This document shows positions 46,001 through 54,897 of a stretch of 64,000 nucleotides of DNA, piece by piece. The stretch is from positions 94,581 through 158,580 of the forward strand of contig CAIOHR010000060.1 in the NCBI GenBank assembly GCA_903858115.1, read 5' to 3'. The stretch comes from an uncultured Pirellula sp. Lineage in GTDB: Bacteria > Planctomycetota > Planctomycetia > Pirellulales > Pirellulaceae. The first letter of the stretch is position 1, and each line of letters starts with the position of its first letter. The translations under genes and the position numbers were made by a program. The notes beneath the pieces were generated by a model, which was not told the DNA's origin, made no database searches, and saw only the letters and a program-made list of their open reading frames with translations.

Positions 46001-46462
46001 GGCTCGACTCCCTTTCACGTACAGCTAGGGTTTCAACGCAAAGGCGGCATTGGTCTGGACGCTCGTGCGCGGGCTCACGTCGAGAAGCACACCAGGCAAG
46101 CACGTCGGTTTCGAGACGGACCTGGCCGAGGAACTCATGTTCGCAATTTAGAGAGCCCCACGCTAGCACCCGGAATCGGGTGCTGTTCTTTGCCGAATTA
46201 TCCAGTCTAGCGAATACCATCCAAGCTGCAAGACGATGGATTTCTTTAGCATCGCGATCGGCGGTGGTTTATTCTGAGCCAACGCAGTTTTTAAAGCAAC
46301 TCTTCTTCAGCTGCAGTGATTCCGCGAACCACCTAGTGCATTGCTCCAACTGGGATTTAGGGTACGACGGACTTCCAGTCCGTTGGCTAAGGTTGCCACC
46401 GACAGACTGGAAGTCCGTCGTACAAGTCAACCTCAACATGAATTCTTCATTGGAACAAAGCA
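46001..46462. other. intergenic region with inverted repeat
   Basis: 462 bp between the amidohydrolase start and the porin-like gene. It holds the 19-bp inverted repeat at 46362-46423 (separate entry). The rest shows no coding potential or RNA gene that I can support. Confidence 0.5.
46362..46423. repeat. 19-bp perfect inverted repeat, GTACGACGGACT family
   Basis: GTACGACGGACTTCCAGTC (46362-46380) and its exact complement (46405-46423) are separated by 24 bp. It lies 40 bp downstream of the porin-like gene and may form a transcript hairpin at its 3' end. The same core is found at 52797-52823 and in the 179-bp repeats. Confidence 0.9.
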
Positions 46463-47860
46463 CTAGTACCGCATGACGAATTGATTGTAGAAAACAAAGC
46501 CTTGATTGTCATTGAGCGTTACGTAGTCCGTCTGGCGATAGTCGACCTGGAAGCTGTACTGAAGGAATTTCGTGATATCCCAGAACATGCTGGCAAAGTA
46601 AGCCGAATTCTTCAAGATGCCGGTACCCACCGCGGGCAGGTCTTGGCGAAGTGGTCCTTCCACACCATACCCGACATGAACTTGCAATCGGTCGTTCCAA
46701 TAATGGAACAGTTCGAGGAAACCACCCCGACCGCGGATCACTGCATAGGTCTCTGGATGATAGGTTTGGAAAATATTACCCGCGTAATTGCCTAGGCCTT
46801 GCCCTACGTAACCTTCACCGATGAGTCCGGTATTGGCAGTCAGGTTTATCTTGCCATCGACCGACAATCCACCGACGTTGATGACCGAACGGACTGGGAT
46901 GTTGGGATTGATATCGTCTAAATCGAGAACGTTTTGAGTGTTTCGAATCTGGCCAGCTAAGCCGGCAACACCTAGCTCCACCGGCCTTTCGGTCCGCCCA
47001 CCAACCAATTCCTCTTTCGCCCCCAACCCCAAGACGCCTCGGATTTCTAAATTGGGCAGACCATTCGCTTCGGTTGTACGGCGCGTCGCATCGAGCAACA
47101 CTGTGGATATCGGATCGCTAAGCGCGGCCTGCAAGGTCGCTTGGAAGTCTTCACTAGGCGTCCAGAAGCGTTCCAGGCGAATTTGGCCTCGAAACGTACC
47201 GGCATTCCCGGCTCCTCCCATCAACGTCATCGGAATTACGCCAGGATCGCGAGGGGCGAACAGGTCGGGTTGCAGACCGACCGCGAAACGCCAATCGTCA
47301 TTCCTCATTTCGCCGAATGCAACAATCGGTAAAACGCCGTACGTGTCCGAAGTGAGGCTTGAGTTGGACATGTAGAGCTTGGCGAGCGCCCCCGTCTTCC
47401 ATCCTTCGATGTTCGGGCCATCATAGAGCAGTTGAAAACTCGATTGCCGAGCATGCATCTCGAACGTCGACGTATCCAGTCCAAATGGGGACGGAGGAAG
47501 AAGAAAAAGGGGACTCCATGGCACGAAGGATCGTTGTGTTCCGTTGACCGTTAAGATGGACAACGTCCCGCTTGCCTTGAGTGTCCCAGCACCGAATAGA
47601 AGTTCCATCTTACCATCGGAGGGAGGCGCGAACCACGACTCAGGCAACGCGACAGGCTTGCCGCTGGCAGCATCCATTTCCCGATCCACCCAAGACTCAC
47701 CCGATTGACTAGGAATGGCATATGGATCGGCTTTGGCATCCGCGTTGTCCGTGTTTTCCTCGGACGCTACGTCTTTCTTTACGATAGGTGACTGCGCAGA
47801 GACGGTGATGGAAGCAGTTCCGACAAAGAAGAGAAATCCAACGCAGATCAGGTATCGCAT
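46463..47860 (-). CDS. outer-membrane porin-like beta-barrel protein
   Basis: 465 residues from ATG 47860, which begins at a clear signal peptide (MRYLICVGFLFFVGTASITVSAQ). The body alternates polar and aromatic residues as in beta-barrels: SSFQLLYDGPNIEGWKTGALAKLYM, DDWRFAVGLQPDLFAP, FRGQIRLERFWTPSEDFQATLQAA, GGLSVDGKINLTANTGLIGEGYVGQ, and it ends in FYNQFVMRY with a C-terminal aromatic residue as usual for BamA-targeted barrels. The pattern is reminiscent of DcaP-type porins, but I cannot be sure. Its neighbours, the exported amidohydrolases, would fit uptake of small substrates (inference). Confidence 0.75.
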   Translation of the reverse strand: MRYLICVGFLFFVGTASITVSAQSPIVKKDVASEENTDNADAKADPYAIPSQSGESWVDREMDAASGKPVALPESWFAPPSDGKMELLFGAGTLKASGTLSILTVNGTQRSFVPWSPLFLLPPSPFGLDTSTFEMHARQSSFQLLYDGPNIEGWKTGALAKLYMSNSSLTSDTYGVLPIVAFGEMRNDDWRFAVGLQPDLFAPRDPGVIPMTLMGGAGNAGTFRGQIRLERFWTPSEDFQATLQAALSDPISTVLLDATRRTTEANGLPNLEIRGVLGLGAKEELVGGRTERPVELGVAGLAGQIRNTQNVLDLDDINPNIPVRSVINVGGLSVDGKINLTANTGLIGEGYVGQGLGNYAGNIFQTYHPETYAVIRGRGGFLELFHYWNDRLQVHVGYGVEGPLRQDLPAVGTGILKNSAYFASMFWDITKFLQYSFQVDYRQTDYVTLNDNQGFVFYNQFVMRY

Positions 47861-48006
47861 GCCGCCATTCTCCGTGGACTTCGTCCATAAACCGCCCGCC
47901 GCCAACCGAGCTAGCGCAATGCTTGGCTTATAGAAATAGGGAAAATATCGAGTTAAGAGGAGTTCTACCGATTCTCAAAAAACCGACGTGATCAACTCTC
48001 TATCAA

Positions 48007-48276
48007 CTAATCTCTAGCCGCGCAGCGGCCGGCCGAGTTCTCAAGCGTATTTTTGCAGAATGTCCTGCAGCGCCGTAGGGCGGAATGTCGTAGTTCACCT
48101 GATCGCCCAATCGCTTTTTTTCTCGAGCCAATGGATTCACTTTTCAACTGTTCCAAAACCTGGGCTAAATCTTCTTGTTGTCCACGTACCGTGATGGGAT
48201 ATGAACCGAACAGTGTCACCCGTCCTGCAAAGAAGGCGAAGGAAGCTAGATTGATTTTGTAATGTTCTGTCATCAA
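48007..48276 (-). CDS. small hypothetical protein
   Basis: 89 residues, not recognised. CAGGAG lies 13 nt before the ATG at 48273 (a TTG is directly upstream at 48276), which supports translation. The first half (HYKINLASFAFFAGRVTLFGSYPITVRGQQEDLAQVLEQLKSE) looks protein-like; the second half is basic and Cys/Arg-rich (RRCRTFCKNTLENSAGRCAARD) and less convincing. It could be a decayed gene. It lies between the porin-like gene and the lipoproteins. Confidence 0.35.
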   Translation of the reverse strand: MMTEHYKINLASFAFFAGRVTLFGSYPITVRGQQEDLAQVLEQLKSESIGSRKKAIGRSGELRHSALRRCRTFCKNTLENSAGRCAARD

Positions 48277-48518
48277 AGACTAATTTCTCCTGTGAGTTGA
48301 TTTCATCAATCGCGCGAAAGCGACTCCAAGAGCATATCAATTTATCAGAGTGAACGTGAAGACTACGCCACATCCATGAGGCTAGTTCAGCATCCCACGG
48401 GAATGTCTTAAGACCTTTTCCTCTTCTGTTCCGACAGAACATCCCCACGGTGTCGACGTCATGGTCTGGGGACACTTCCCTGTTTCCTCGTGAGTACCTG
48501 TGTTGGCAAACGAGATGC

Positions 48519-48995
48519 TCACTTCTCAACGTTCCCCAAAACTCTGTTCGAGATTTCGTGGTAACCCAACGACGGCGAATCGGCTTCTCGCATAATCGCT
48601 TCAATGGTATCACCAGGCTCTCCTTGTCCGACAAGTCCGCTCTTAATGACCCCTTCCTGCTTTAACTCCCAACCTGCCATGTCCTTGATGCCATGCACCG
48701 TAGAATCGGGAAAGAAAAATTCGCATTGATAGACCTTGCGCGGACCTCCCTTTGTAAATTTATAAGCGACTTCGATCCGAACGACATTTTCTTCGTCGAC
48801 TTTTGCTTTGATGCTGGTCAGCTCGACGACTGAATCCTCAATCGGTGCCGCTGGGGATGCGGCAACAGCAATCTCTTCTTTTTCCCTCGATGGTTGACAA
48901 CCGAAGTTGAATACCATAAACAAAATCGAGAAACAAATCGGTGGAGCCATCGCCGCAACGGACAAGGCTCGCCATCGGTAATTTCGAGTACTCAT
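48519..48995 (-). CDS. hypothetical lipoprotein, third gene of the DUF1559 operon
   Basis: 158 residues from ATG 48995, 4 bp after the stop of the upstream gene. The N-terminus RALSVAAMAPPICFSILFMVFNFGC ends in a lipobox-like F-N-F-G-C, so it is probably lipid-anchored. The mature part has a beta-rich domain (ENVVRIEVAYKFTKGGPRKVYQCEFFFPDSTVHGIKDMAGWELKQEG). Not recognised as a named family. Its position in a prepilin-like/lipoprotein/lipoprotein trio suggests a surface-structure role (inference). Confidence 0.65.
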   Translation of the reverse strand: MSTRNYRWRALSVAAMAPPICFSILFMVFNFGCQPSREKEEIAVAASPAAPIEDSVVELTSIKAKVDEENVVRIEVAYKFTKGGPRKVYQCEFFFPDSTVHGIKDMAGWELKQEGVIKSGLVGQGEPGDTIEAIMREADSPSLGYHEISNRVLGNVEK

Positions 48996-48999
48996 CGGC

Positions 49000-49461
49000 T
49001 CATTTCTTCTTGGGACCAAGCAGCTTAACTGGGATCTCAACGGTGATATTTCCACCCTGATCCGTGATCGTTACTTCGATCGGCGATGTAGCGGTGGAAT
49101 AGGGTGGGGGAACTGCCTCGATCGCATCCGGATAATCCGCCTGCGTCGCATCCGGGGGTAACAGCTTCCCGTCCCTATCCATCATGCGACTCACCCGGAC
49201 CGTGTACGTTCCAGGGGGAATTCCAGCAGCATCGTCTCGAGAACTAGTCACCGTGAATTTGCCATTGGAATCGGTGGTCCCGATGGCACCCTCGCCGACG
49301 GTACTTCCCTTGGGGAAAAACTGGACCGTTGCATCGGCAAGCGGGGACTGCTGCGCAGTGACGACACCCTCGATCGTGACCCGTCTTAAGCCATCCCCGC
49401 AGCCAGCAATCGTTGCGCCTAAAAAGCAAACGATCCAACCATAAGTTAGGTTTTTGAACAT
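49000..49461 (-). CDS. lipoprotein with carboxypeptidase-regulatory-like (Ig-like) domain
   Basis: 153 residues with a lipoprotein signal ending in the lipobox IAGC (residues ~18-21). The mature domain (RVTIEGVVTAQQSPLADATVQFFPKG, DSNGKFTVTSSRDDAAGIPPGTYTVRVSR) is the transthyretin/carboxypeptidase-regulatory-like fold often encoded beside DUF1559 genes in planctomycetes. A short C-terminal basic LGPKKK ends it. It follows the DUF1559 gene by 20 bp and precedes another lipoprotein by 4 bp, so the three are co-transcribed. Confidence 0.85.
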   Translation of the reverse strand: MFKNLTYGWIVCFLGATIAGCGDGLRRVTIEGVVTAQQSPLADATVQFFPKGSTVGEGAIGTTDSNGKFTVTSSRDDAAGIPPGTYTVRVSRMMDRDGKLLPPDATQADYPDAIEAVPPPYSTATSPIEVTITDQGGNITVEIPVKLLGPKKK

Positions 49462-49481
49462 CTTTCCGTACTCATGCCTTT

Positions 49482-50519
49482 CTACAGATCTTGATTATTG
49501 ACAACTTGGCCGTCAGCGGATCTGGACATGAATGTGAGCGTTGGGATGTCTGTGTTTTGCGATACGAAACGGACCGAGCCGTCTCCTTGAACTGCTTGTA
49601 CACCGCCTGTGTGCATACTGGCCGCGTTATACCAGGTTGCGCGCCGGCCAAACGTCTTATTGAGCGGGCTTGTATTGTTGTTGTAATTCCAAATGTTAAG
49701 GCCGGCTGGAGGAAACGTCACATTGTACGTGCCGACGGGATCGATTCCCAAGCAGAGAAATCCAGCGAATGACCATCCCGAGGTTCGTCCATTGAACGAC
49801 TCGAGAGTCTGTTCCATCATCGCAATGGTATTACTGAGGCCATCGGAGATAGCTGAAAATTTTGCAAAGCTATTCTCACCAAACACGTATCTGTTTTCGA
49901 GAGCCAGAGCTCGGTAGTGGTTGAAGAATGGATAGGACGACGCGGGGTTCAGAAAGTCGTACGATGTTTTCGCGTATTCAAGCGATGTGTTGACTCCGAG
50001 ATCTGGACTATACGTAGCACTAAAGGTTCCCGTTCTCGTTCCGCTATCCGAAGGGCACAAAAACCCTGGAATGATGTTTCGGGAAAGGAGTGCATTTCCA
50101 CTGGTTGTCGCATTGAGTCCGACAGGGACTGGTCGACCAATGGTTCGAACATAGTCACCAAACGCTCCGCGCATCTCGAACTGATTGAAAAGTGCGTTCT
50201 GCTCCAGGAATGGAAGTAAGGCGACCAATCCGTGACCGTTCTTGGTGATAGGGTCAGGTGCAAACGTAGCAGGCGTGCTCCCATTGAGCCAGCCCAAGCT
50301 CATGCGCGCCGCAGGGAGTCTTTGAAAACTGCTCTCGTAGTTATGTAGGGCCAATCCCAATTGCTTTAAGTTATTTGAGCATTGCATCCGCCTGGCGGCT
50401 TCACGAGCTGCTTGGACGGCTGGCAACAACAAGCCAACAAGAATGCCTATGATCGCTATGACCACCAAAAGTTCGACCAAAGTAAACGCATGCCTGCTTT
50501 TGAGTGAACGAAACCCCAT
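49482..50519 (-). CDS. DUF1559 prepilin-like protein
   Basis: 345 residues from ATG 50519; GGAGG lies 8 nt upstream and decides this start. The N-terminus is a prepilin-type methylation signal: [54 protein letters not shown], the hallmark of DUF1559 proteins. The C-terminus carries the second hallmark, [18 protein letters not shown]. These proteins occur in large numbers in planctomycetes and are predicted to be pseudopilins of type II secretion or surface appendages. Operon with two lipoproteins downstream. Confidence 0.95.
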   Translation of the reverse strand: MGFRSLKSRHAFTLVELLVVIAIIGILVGLLLPAVQAAREAARRMQCSNNLKQLGLALHNYESSFQRLPAARMSLGWLNGSTPATFAPDPITKNGHGLVALLPFLEQNALFNQFEMRGAFGDYVRTIGRPVPVGLNATTSGNALLSRNIIPGFLCPSDSGTRTGTFSATYSPDLGVNTSLEYAKTSYDFLNPASSYPFFNHYRALALENRYVFGENSFAKFSAISDGLSNTIAMMEQTLESFNGRTSGWSFAGFLCLGIDPVGTYNVTFPPAGLNIWNYNNNTSPLNKTFGRRATWYNAASMHTGGVQAVQGDGSVRFVSQNTDIPTLTFMSRSADGQVVNNQDL

Positions 50520-50972
50520 CGAAGATCCTCCAAAAGATAATGAAGCCAAAGAACGTGTGCGACAAGAGAGGAACCGCATAGAAGTCATCAATATAGGATT
50601 TGTGAAGTCAACTTTCAACAGAATTTCAAAATTCAATCAAAGAACGTTTGGATCTTCAGCTTGATTTGCTTCATCGTAGAATACAGATTTCGGTTGTCGA
50701 TTGAGACCTAAAACGAGAATCCGCATGCCGAAACGGATGCTAGGTAGGTGCACTCCCTTGGTTTGAAGTTGGCTGCATTCCATGGAGGAGCAAGATTCGC
50801 GGCCGGCTGAAATGATGCGTCAACCAGATACCATAGGGCCTGTGTCATGCACCCCAAAAAACCGACCTGATCATTCAGGCTCGTTGTCAAAGTTTCGCTT
50901 GATAATTAGACTGTCTGCGATTCGCTTATGCACTTTTCACCCGCGTCACTCCTCCATCTTTAGGGTTTATTG
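50520..50972. other. divergent intergenic region
   Basis: 453 bp between the DUF1559 operon (minus) and the second amidohydrolase (plus). It must hold both promoters. No repeat, hairpin or RNA gene that I can support; a short AAAAAACCGACCTGATCA at 50859 resembles AAAAAACCGACGTGATCA at 47976, which may be chance. Confidence 0.4.
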
Positions 50973-52754
50973 ATGTTTAAGGGCAAGCTATTTCTCTCAT
51001 CGGCATTCGTTTTGTCATGGGCTTTTTCTGGGGCAACTTGTTTGGCTCAGCAGCCGGCCAATCCTGAGTTGGAAGCACGCATTTACTTGGGGGGGGATAT
51101 CCTCACCATGCGAGGGACGACGCCGGAGTATGTTGAGAGTTTGGTGGTGAAGGATGGGAAGATTCTGTTCGCTGGAACGCTTGCCGAGTCGGCAAGACTC
51201 GCTGGTACCAACAGCAAACGTATCGACCTGAAAGGTAAGACGCTTTTGCCAGGGTTCATCGATACGCACGGGCACTTCGTCTATTTCGGAAAGAACCTGG
51301 TCGATGCGAATTTGTTCGACTGTGCCGACATCGCGGAACTTGTTTCGAGGATGAAGAAACAGGCGGAACGCACCCCCGAGGGTGCATGGATCGTCGGATT
51401 TGGGTATCAAGCAAGAACGCTGAAGGAAGGCCGCGCACCGACGAGCGAAGAACTCGATCAAATATCGGCCAATCGCCCGGTGATGATCGTCGATTCGTCG
51501 GGGCATTTGGGGGCTGCGAATGGCCAGGCATTCCAAGCGGCTGGGATCACCGCGAATACCCCGGACCCGACCGGTGGATCATTCGCGCGTAAAACCGATG
51601 GGAAATCGCTGTTGGGCCCGATGGAGGAAACAGCTCTGAATGCGGTTCGGAGCAATCGGCCCGCGCTCACTGGAGAATTGGCAGCGCGCGCAATCACCGG
51701 AGCCGCGGAGGTTTGGGCAAGCTATGGTCAGACCACCGCGATGGAGGCCGGATTGGGGCTCGGTAACGATGATATCGGAATAGTCCTCAATGCGATCGAT
51801 AAAAAACTCTTGCCCATCGACCTCTACATCGCCGCGAAAGACTCGTCATTGGATGATACGCTCGCAGCAGCCTACTCCGTCGTATCACAATACAACCCTA
51901 ACTCAGAGGGTATCGTCGAGAAGCTGAGGGCAGCTCGCCCGGATCTTGATCGGCGTTATGTAAATCGAGTTCGAATGGGAGGTGTCAAGTTCTGGTTGGA
52001 TGGGAGTCTCGATACCGCTTGGTTCACCCAGCCCTACACTCAGAATCCGCCAGGCAAGACCGGTGCGTTCTCCGGGTACCGTCAGATACCTGATGAAGTT
52101 CTTGATGCCGTGTTTGACAAGTATTGGACAAGCGACTTACAGATCCATATGCACATGAATGGGGATGCGGCCGCAGATCAAGCTCTTTCAGCGATCGCCA
52201 AGGCGGTGAAGAAATATGGCATGCGGGACCATCGACCGGTCTTTGTCCACGCCGCGTTGGTGCGAGTGGACCAGATCGAAAAAATCAAAACCTACGGCGC
52301 AATCCCGAGTTTCCTCACGGCGGGAATCCCGACGGCTGGAGATGCCGTGGTTAGGCTCTGGGGGCAGGAACGAGCTGCCATTACACTGGCCTCTCGAACT
52401 TTCTTAAGAAATGGTCTGCCGCTCACCTTTTCACACGACGCGCCTGTATCGCCAGTCCCCTCCATTTTGGCTTTGGTCGATGCTGGTGTGAATCGGATTT
52501 CGGCAAGTGGCCAAGTGGTTGGACCGGAAGAAACCATTCCTCCCTACCACGCGCTCCGAGCCGTTACAGCCATGGCCGCGTACCAGTTGAAAGAGGAAGC
52601 CTCCAAAGGAACGTTGGAAGCGGGCAAGCTTGCCGACTTGGTGATCCTCGAGAAGAATCCGCTCAAGGTGGAATCGACAACGATCAAAGACATCGTCGTT
52701 CTGGAAACCATCAAGGAAGGCAAAACGGTCTTTACTAGGGCTGCGAACAATTGA
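50973..52754 (+). CDS. exported amidohydrolase (YtcJ-like)
   Basis: 593 residues from ATG 50973 with signal peptide (LFLSSAFVLSWAFSGATCLAQQ). Amidohydrolase_3-type features: KTLLPGFIDTHGHFVYF with the H-x-H metal pair, GHLGAANGQAFQAAG, VRMGGVKFWLDGSLDTAWFTQ, IHMHMNGDAAADQAL, THSHDAPVSP-like LTFSHDAPVSPVPS and ASKGTLEAGKLADLVILEKNPL. It is a paralogue of the protein at 43874 (same order of motifs), without the META domain. Likely hydrolyses an N-acyl or cyclic amide in the periplasm; the substrate is unknown. Confidence 0.92.
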   Translation: MFKGKLFLSSAFVLSWAFSGATCLAQQPANPELEARIYLGGDILTMRGTTPEYVESLVVKDGKILFAGTLAESARLAGTNSKRIDLKGKTLLPGFIDTHGHFVYFGKNLVDANLFDCADIAELVSRMKKQAERTPEGAWIVGFGYQARTLKEGRAPTSEELDQISANRPVMIVDSSGHLGAANGQAFQAAGITANTPDPTGGSFARKTDGKSLLGPMEETALNAVRSNRPALTGELAARAITGAAEVWASYGQTTAMEAGLGLGNDDIGIVLNAIDKKLLPIDLYIAAKDSSLDDTLAAAYSVVSQYNPNSEGIVEKLRAARPDLDRRYVNRVRMGGVKFWLDGSLDTAWFTQPYTQNPPGKTGAFSGYRQIPDEVLDAVFDKYWTSDLQIHMHMNGDAAADQALSAIAKAVKKYGMRDHRPVFVHAALVRVDQIEKIKTYGAIPSFLTAGIPTAGDAVVRLWGQERAAITLASRTFLRNGLPLTFSHDAPVSPVPSILALVDAGVNRISASGQVVGPEETIPPYHALRAVTAMAAYQLKEEASKGTLEAGKLADLVILEKNPLKVESTTIKDIVVLETIKEGKTVFTRAANN

Positions 52755-52796
52755 TAGCGAGATCGAACTGATAGCTCGATCGAACGTTACGCTCCT

Positions 52797-52823
52797 GTAC
52801 GACGGACTTCCAGTCCGTCGTAC
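52797..52823. repeat. perfect palindrome, 12-bp stem, GTACGACGGACT family
   Basis: GTACGACGGACT (52797-52808), loop TCC, AGTCCGTCGTAC (52812-52823). It lies 42 bp after the amidohydrolase stop and directly before the 179-bp tandem repeats; it could act as a 3' hairpin but has no T-run. Confidence 0.9.
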
Positions 52824-52824
52824 A

Positions 52825-53489
52825 AAATGGACACCCCAGGGACACACACACTTTCAATAGGTGAGGTGGCGTCGGAAGTCCGTCGACTGACAACAGTCAC
52901 GGACTGGAAGTCCGTTGTACAATTGTCGACTGGCAACCCCTATCCGACCGGAACGTTGCGCTGCAATTGCCGATGGATGCCTGCCTGACACGAAGATGTC
53001 ATTAAATGGACACCCCAGGGACACACACACTTTCAATAGGTGAGGTGGACACAGCCGATAAAAGCCAAATTCGTCGGCAGATTCCATGTGCCGACTACCT
53101 AGAATCCGAGCAAATCTTGAAGAGCGGACGGCACGACGGAGCTTGCCTGCTACTTTTGTCGGCTGTGTCGAGGTGGCGTTGGGAGTCCGTCGACTGATAA
53201 CAGCCACGGACTGGAAGTCCGTTGTACCATTGTCGACTGGCAACCCCTATCCGTCCGGAACGTTGCGCTGCAATTGCCGATGGATGCCTGCCTGACACGA
53301 AGATGTCATTAAATGGACACCCCAGGGACACACACACTGTCAATAGGTGAGGTGGCGTTGGGAGTCCGTCGACTGATAACAGCCACGGACTGGAAGTCCG
53401 TTGTACAATTGTCGACTGGCAACCTCTATCCGACCGGAACGTTGCGCTGCAATTGCCGAGGGATGCCTGCCTGACACGAAGATGTCATT
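52825..53489. repeat. three direct copies of a 179-bp unit, middle copy interrupted
   Basis: Units begin with AAATGGACACCCCAGG at 52825, 53004 and 53311. Copies 1 and 3 are 179 bp; the second to third distance is 307, i.e. 179 plus the 122-bp element and 6-bp duplication described below. Each unit contains a diverged palindrome around CGGACTGGAAGTCCG and the stretch CGTTGCGCTGCAATTGCCGA. Copies 2 and 3 share differences not seen in copy 1 (for example GTTGGGAGTCC versus GTCGGAAGTCC). No gene is encoded. Confidence 0.95.
53048..53169. mobile_element. 122-bp non-autonomous element (MITE/REPIN-like) with target-site duplication
   Basis: Left end GACACAGCCGATAAAAG (53048) and right end CTTTTGTCGGCTGTGTC (to 53169) match as inverted repeats at 16 of 17 positions. 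GAGGTG flanks it on both sides (53042-53047 and 53170-53175). Removing the element and one GAGGTG restores an uninterrupted 179-bp unit equal to copies 1 and 3. Internally it has the hairpin GGCACGACGGAGCTTGCC. No open frame; it must have been moved by a transposase acting in trans. Confidence 0.9.
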
Positions 53490-53613
53490 AGGAAGGTAGG
53501 CTCTGCTATGTACGCCCAAACGTCTTCTCTCCGTTTTTTCCCCGAACCAATTCGATGGCAGCGTGTCCTTGTGACCGATGTTGTACACTTTTTTTGAATC
53601 CTTCTGAAAATCG

Positions 53614-54237
53614 ATGATATTTTACGATTACTATTCTGACGTACCAAAGGTGGTGCTTCAGCAATTCGTCACCGAACAGCAGCTTGGCAGATTGGTTACG
53701 GTAAGCGACAGCGGACAGCCTCATATCGGGTTGTACCCCTTTCTTTTCTTAGGTGCGACGATTGAAATGCACCTGCACCGCAAGGACGAGCAACTGGCGG
53801 ATTTGTGGACCAATTCGAAGAGCGTTTTCGAAGTCGATGAAATTCTAGGAACCATCCCGTCCCACTGGATCCACCCCACCAACGCCGCTTTTGCCACCGC
53901 CTATTATCGAAGCGCGATCTTTGAATGCGATGCGTCGGTTTCCGAGGATCCGAAAATCATCGCGGAACATCAACAGCGATTGATGATGCATTATCAGCCG
54001 GAAGGGGGCTACGAAACCGTAAACTCCCAGCACGCGATGTACCATGGCTCCCTCAATACGATCGCAGCGATTACCTTGACAATCCGCGAATGCAAAGTGA
54101 AGTGGAAACTCGCACAGAATCGCGACCGTCAGACGCGCGCGATGATCATCCAAAATCTACGTGAACGAGGCCAACCCACCGACGCTGAGGCCGCGGACGC
54201 TATGCAATGGACCCTGGATCACGAAGCGTCTAAGTAG
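53614..54237 (+). CDS. PaiB-family FMN-binding (split barrel) protein
   Basis: 207 residues, full length for the PaiB family. Landmarks: FYDYYSDVPKVVLQQFVTEQQLGRLVTVSDSGQPHIGLYPFLF near the N-terminus, MHLHRKDEQLADL, the ATAYYRSAIFECDASV segment, YETVNSQHAMYHGSLNTIAAITLTI and a C-terminal KWKLAQNRDRQTRAMIIQNLRERG. PaiB is described as a FMN-binding transcriptional repressor, and related proteins bind heme or flavin; which applies here is unknown. Cytoplasmic. It starts ~125 bp after the tandem repeats. Confidence 0.88.
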   Translation: MIFYDYYSDVPKVVLQQFVTEQQLGRLVTVSDSGQPHIGLYPFLFLGATIEMHLHRKDEQLADLWTNSKSVFEVDEILGTIPSHWIHPTNAAFATAYYRSAIFECDASVSEDPKIIAEHQQRLMMHYQPEGGYETVNSQHAMYHGSLNTIAAITLTIRECKVKWKLAQNRDRQTRAMIIQNLRERGQPTDAEAADAMQWTLDHEASK

Positions 54238-54406
54238 GCAACGTCTCCGTCGAGGACACACTTGCAATGTAGGATTTTCAGAGTGAGCTGGCGAAAAGGA
54301 CAACCCCATGGATATTCGCGGCATTCCCTTCGGCATAAATGGTGCAAAGCTGTTCATCGTGGACTAACAAATCGTCGATGTCGTTTTCTAAAGAAAGTGC
54401 GGTTAG

Positions 54407-54865
54407 ATGCGCTCTGACCTGAAACAAGACCGGGAGTTGTATTCGATTTCATGCGACAGGGATAAACTGGACTTAGGTGTCGTTCATGGTTTTCTTTCGA
54501 CATCCTATTGGTCTCCCGGTCTTCCCATCGAGGTCTTGCGACGTGCGATTGCAGGGTCTCTGTGCTTCGGTCTCTACCACGGCAACGCGCAAGTCGGCTT
54601 TGCCCGCGTGGTCACCGACAAGGCGACTTTTGCGTACTTGTGCGATGTATTTGTTCTGGAGGAGCACCGCGGCAAGAAACTGGGGCGATGGTTGATGGAG
54701 TCCGTAGCCAGCCATCCAGATCTTCAGGGTTTGCGGCGTTTCGTCCTGGTTACTCGGGACGCGCACGGACTGTACGATCAGTTCGGATTTCGTCCACTGT
54801 CTCGCCCAGAAGGATACATGGAATTGCATCGGCCCGATATTTACTCGGGCCGCCATGGTACCTAG
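54407..54865 (+). CDS. GNAT family N-acetyltransferase
   Basis: 152 residues. The GNAT core: FGLYHGNAQVGFARVVTDKATFAYLCDVFVLEEHRGKKLGRWLMESVASH, where the acetyl-CoA-binding Q/R-x-x-G-x-G/A pattern is HRGKKLGRWLM, followed by FVLVTRDAHGLYDQFGFRPL. It resembles YvbK/arsinothricin-like small acetyltransferases, but the acceptor is unknown. Same strand as the PaiB-like gene with a 169-bp gap; the 3' end converges with the sulfatase gene. Confidence 0.9.
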   Translation: MRSDLKQDRELYSISCDRDKLDLGVVHGFLSTSYWSPGLPIEVLRRAIAGSLCFGLYHGNAQVGFARVVTDKATFAYLCDVFVLEEHRGKKLGRWLMESVASHPDLQGLRRFVLVTRDAHGLYDQFGFRPLSRPEGYMELHRPDIYSGRHGT

Positions 54866-54867
54866 GT

Positions 54868-54897
54868 TTTCGTGGTGGCTTATTTCGTGGTGGCTTA
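54868..54897. repeat. tandem 15-bp duplication over the sulfatase stop codon
   Basis: TTTCGTGGTGGCTTA occurs perfectly at 54868-54882 and 54883-54897. The second copy contains the stop codon of the minus-strand sulfatase (54895-54897). It lies in the 29-bp space between two convergent genes. Confidence 0.95.

Noticed and set aside
43874..52754. Possible genomic island bounded by repeats around the two amidohydrolases
   Set aside because: No integrase, tRNA or direct-repeat att pair is visible; the repeats here are dispersed elements, and DUF1559 genes in between look native.
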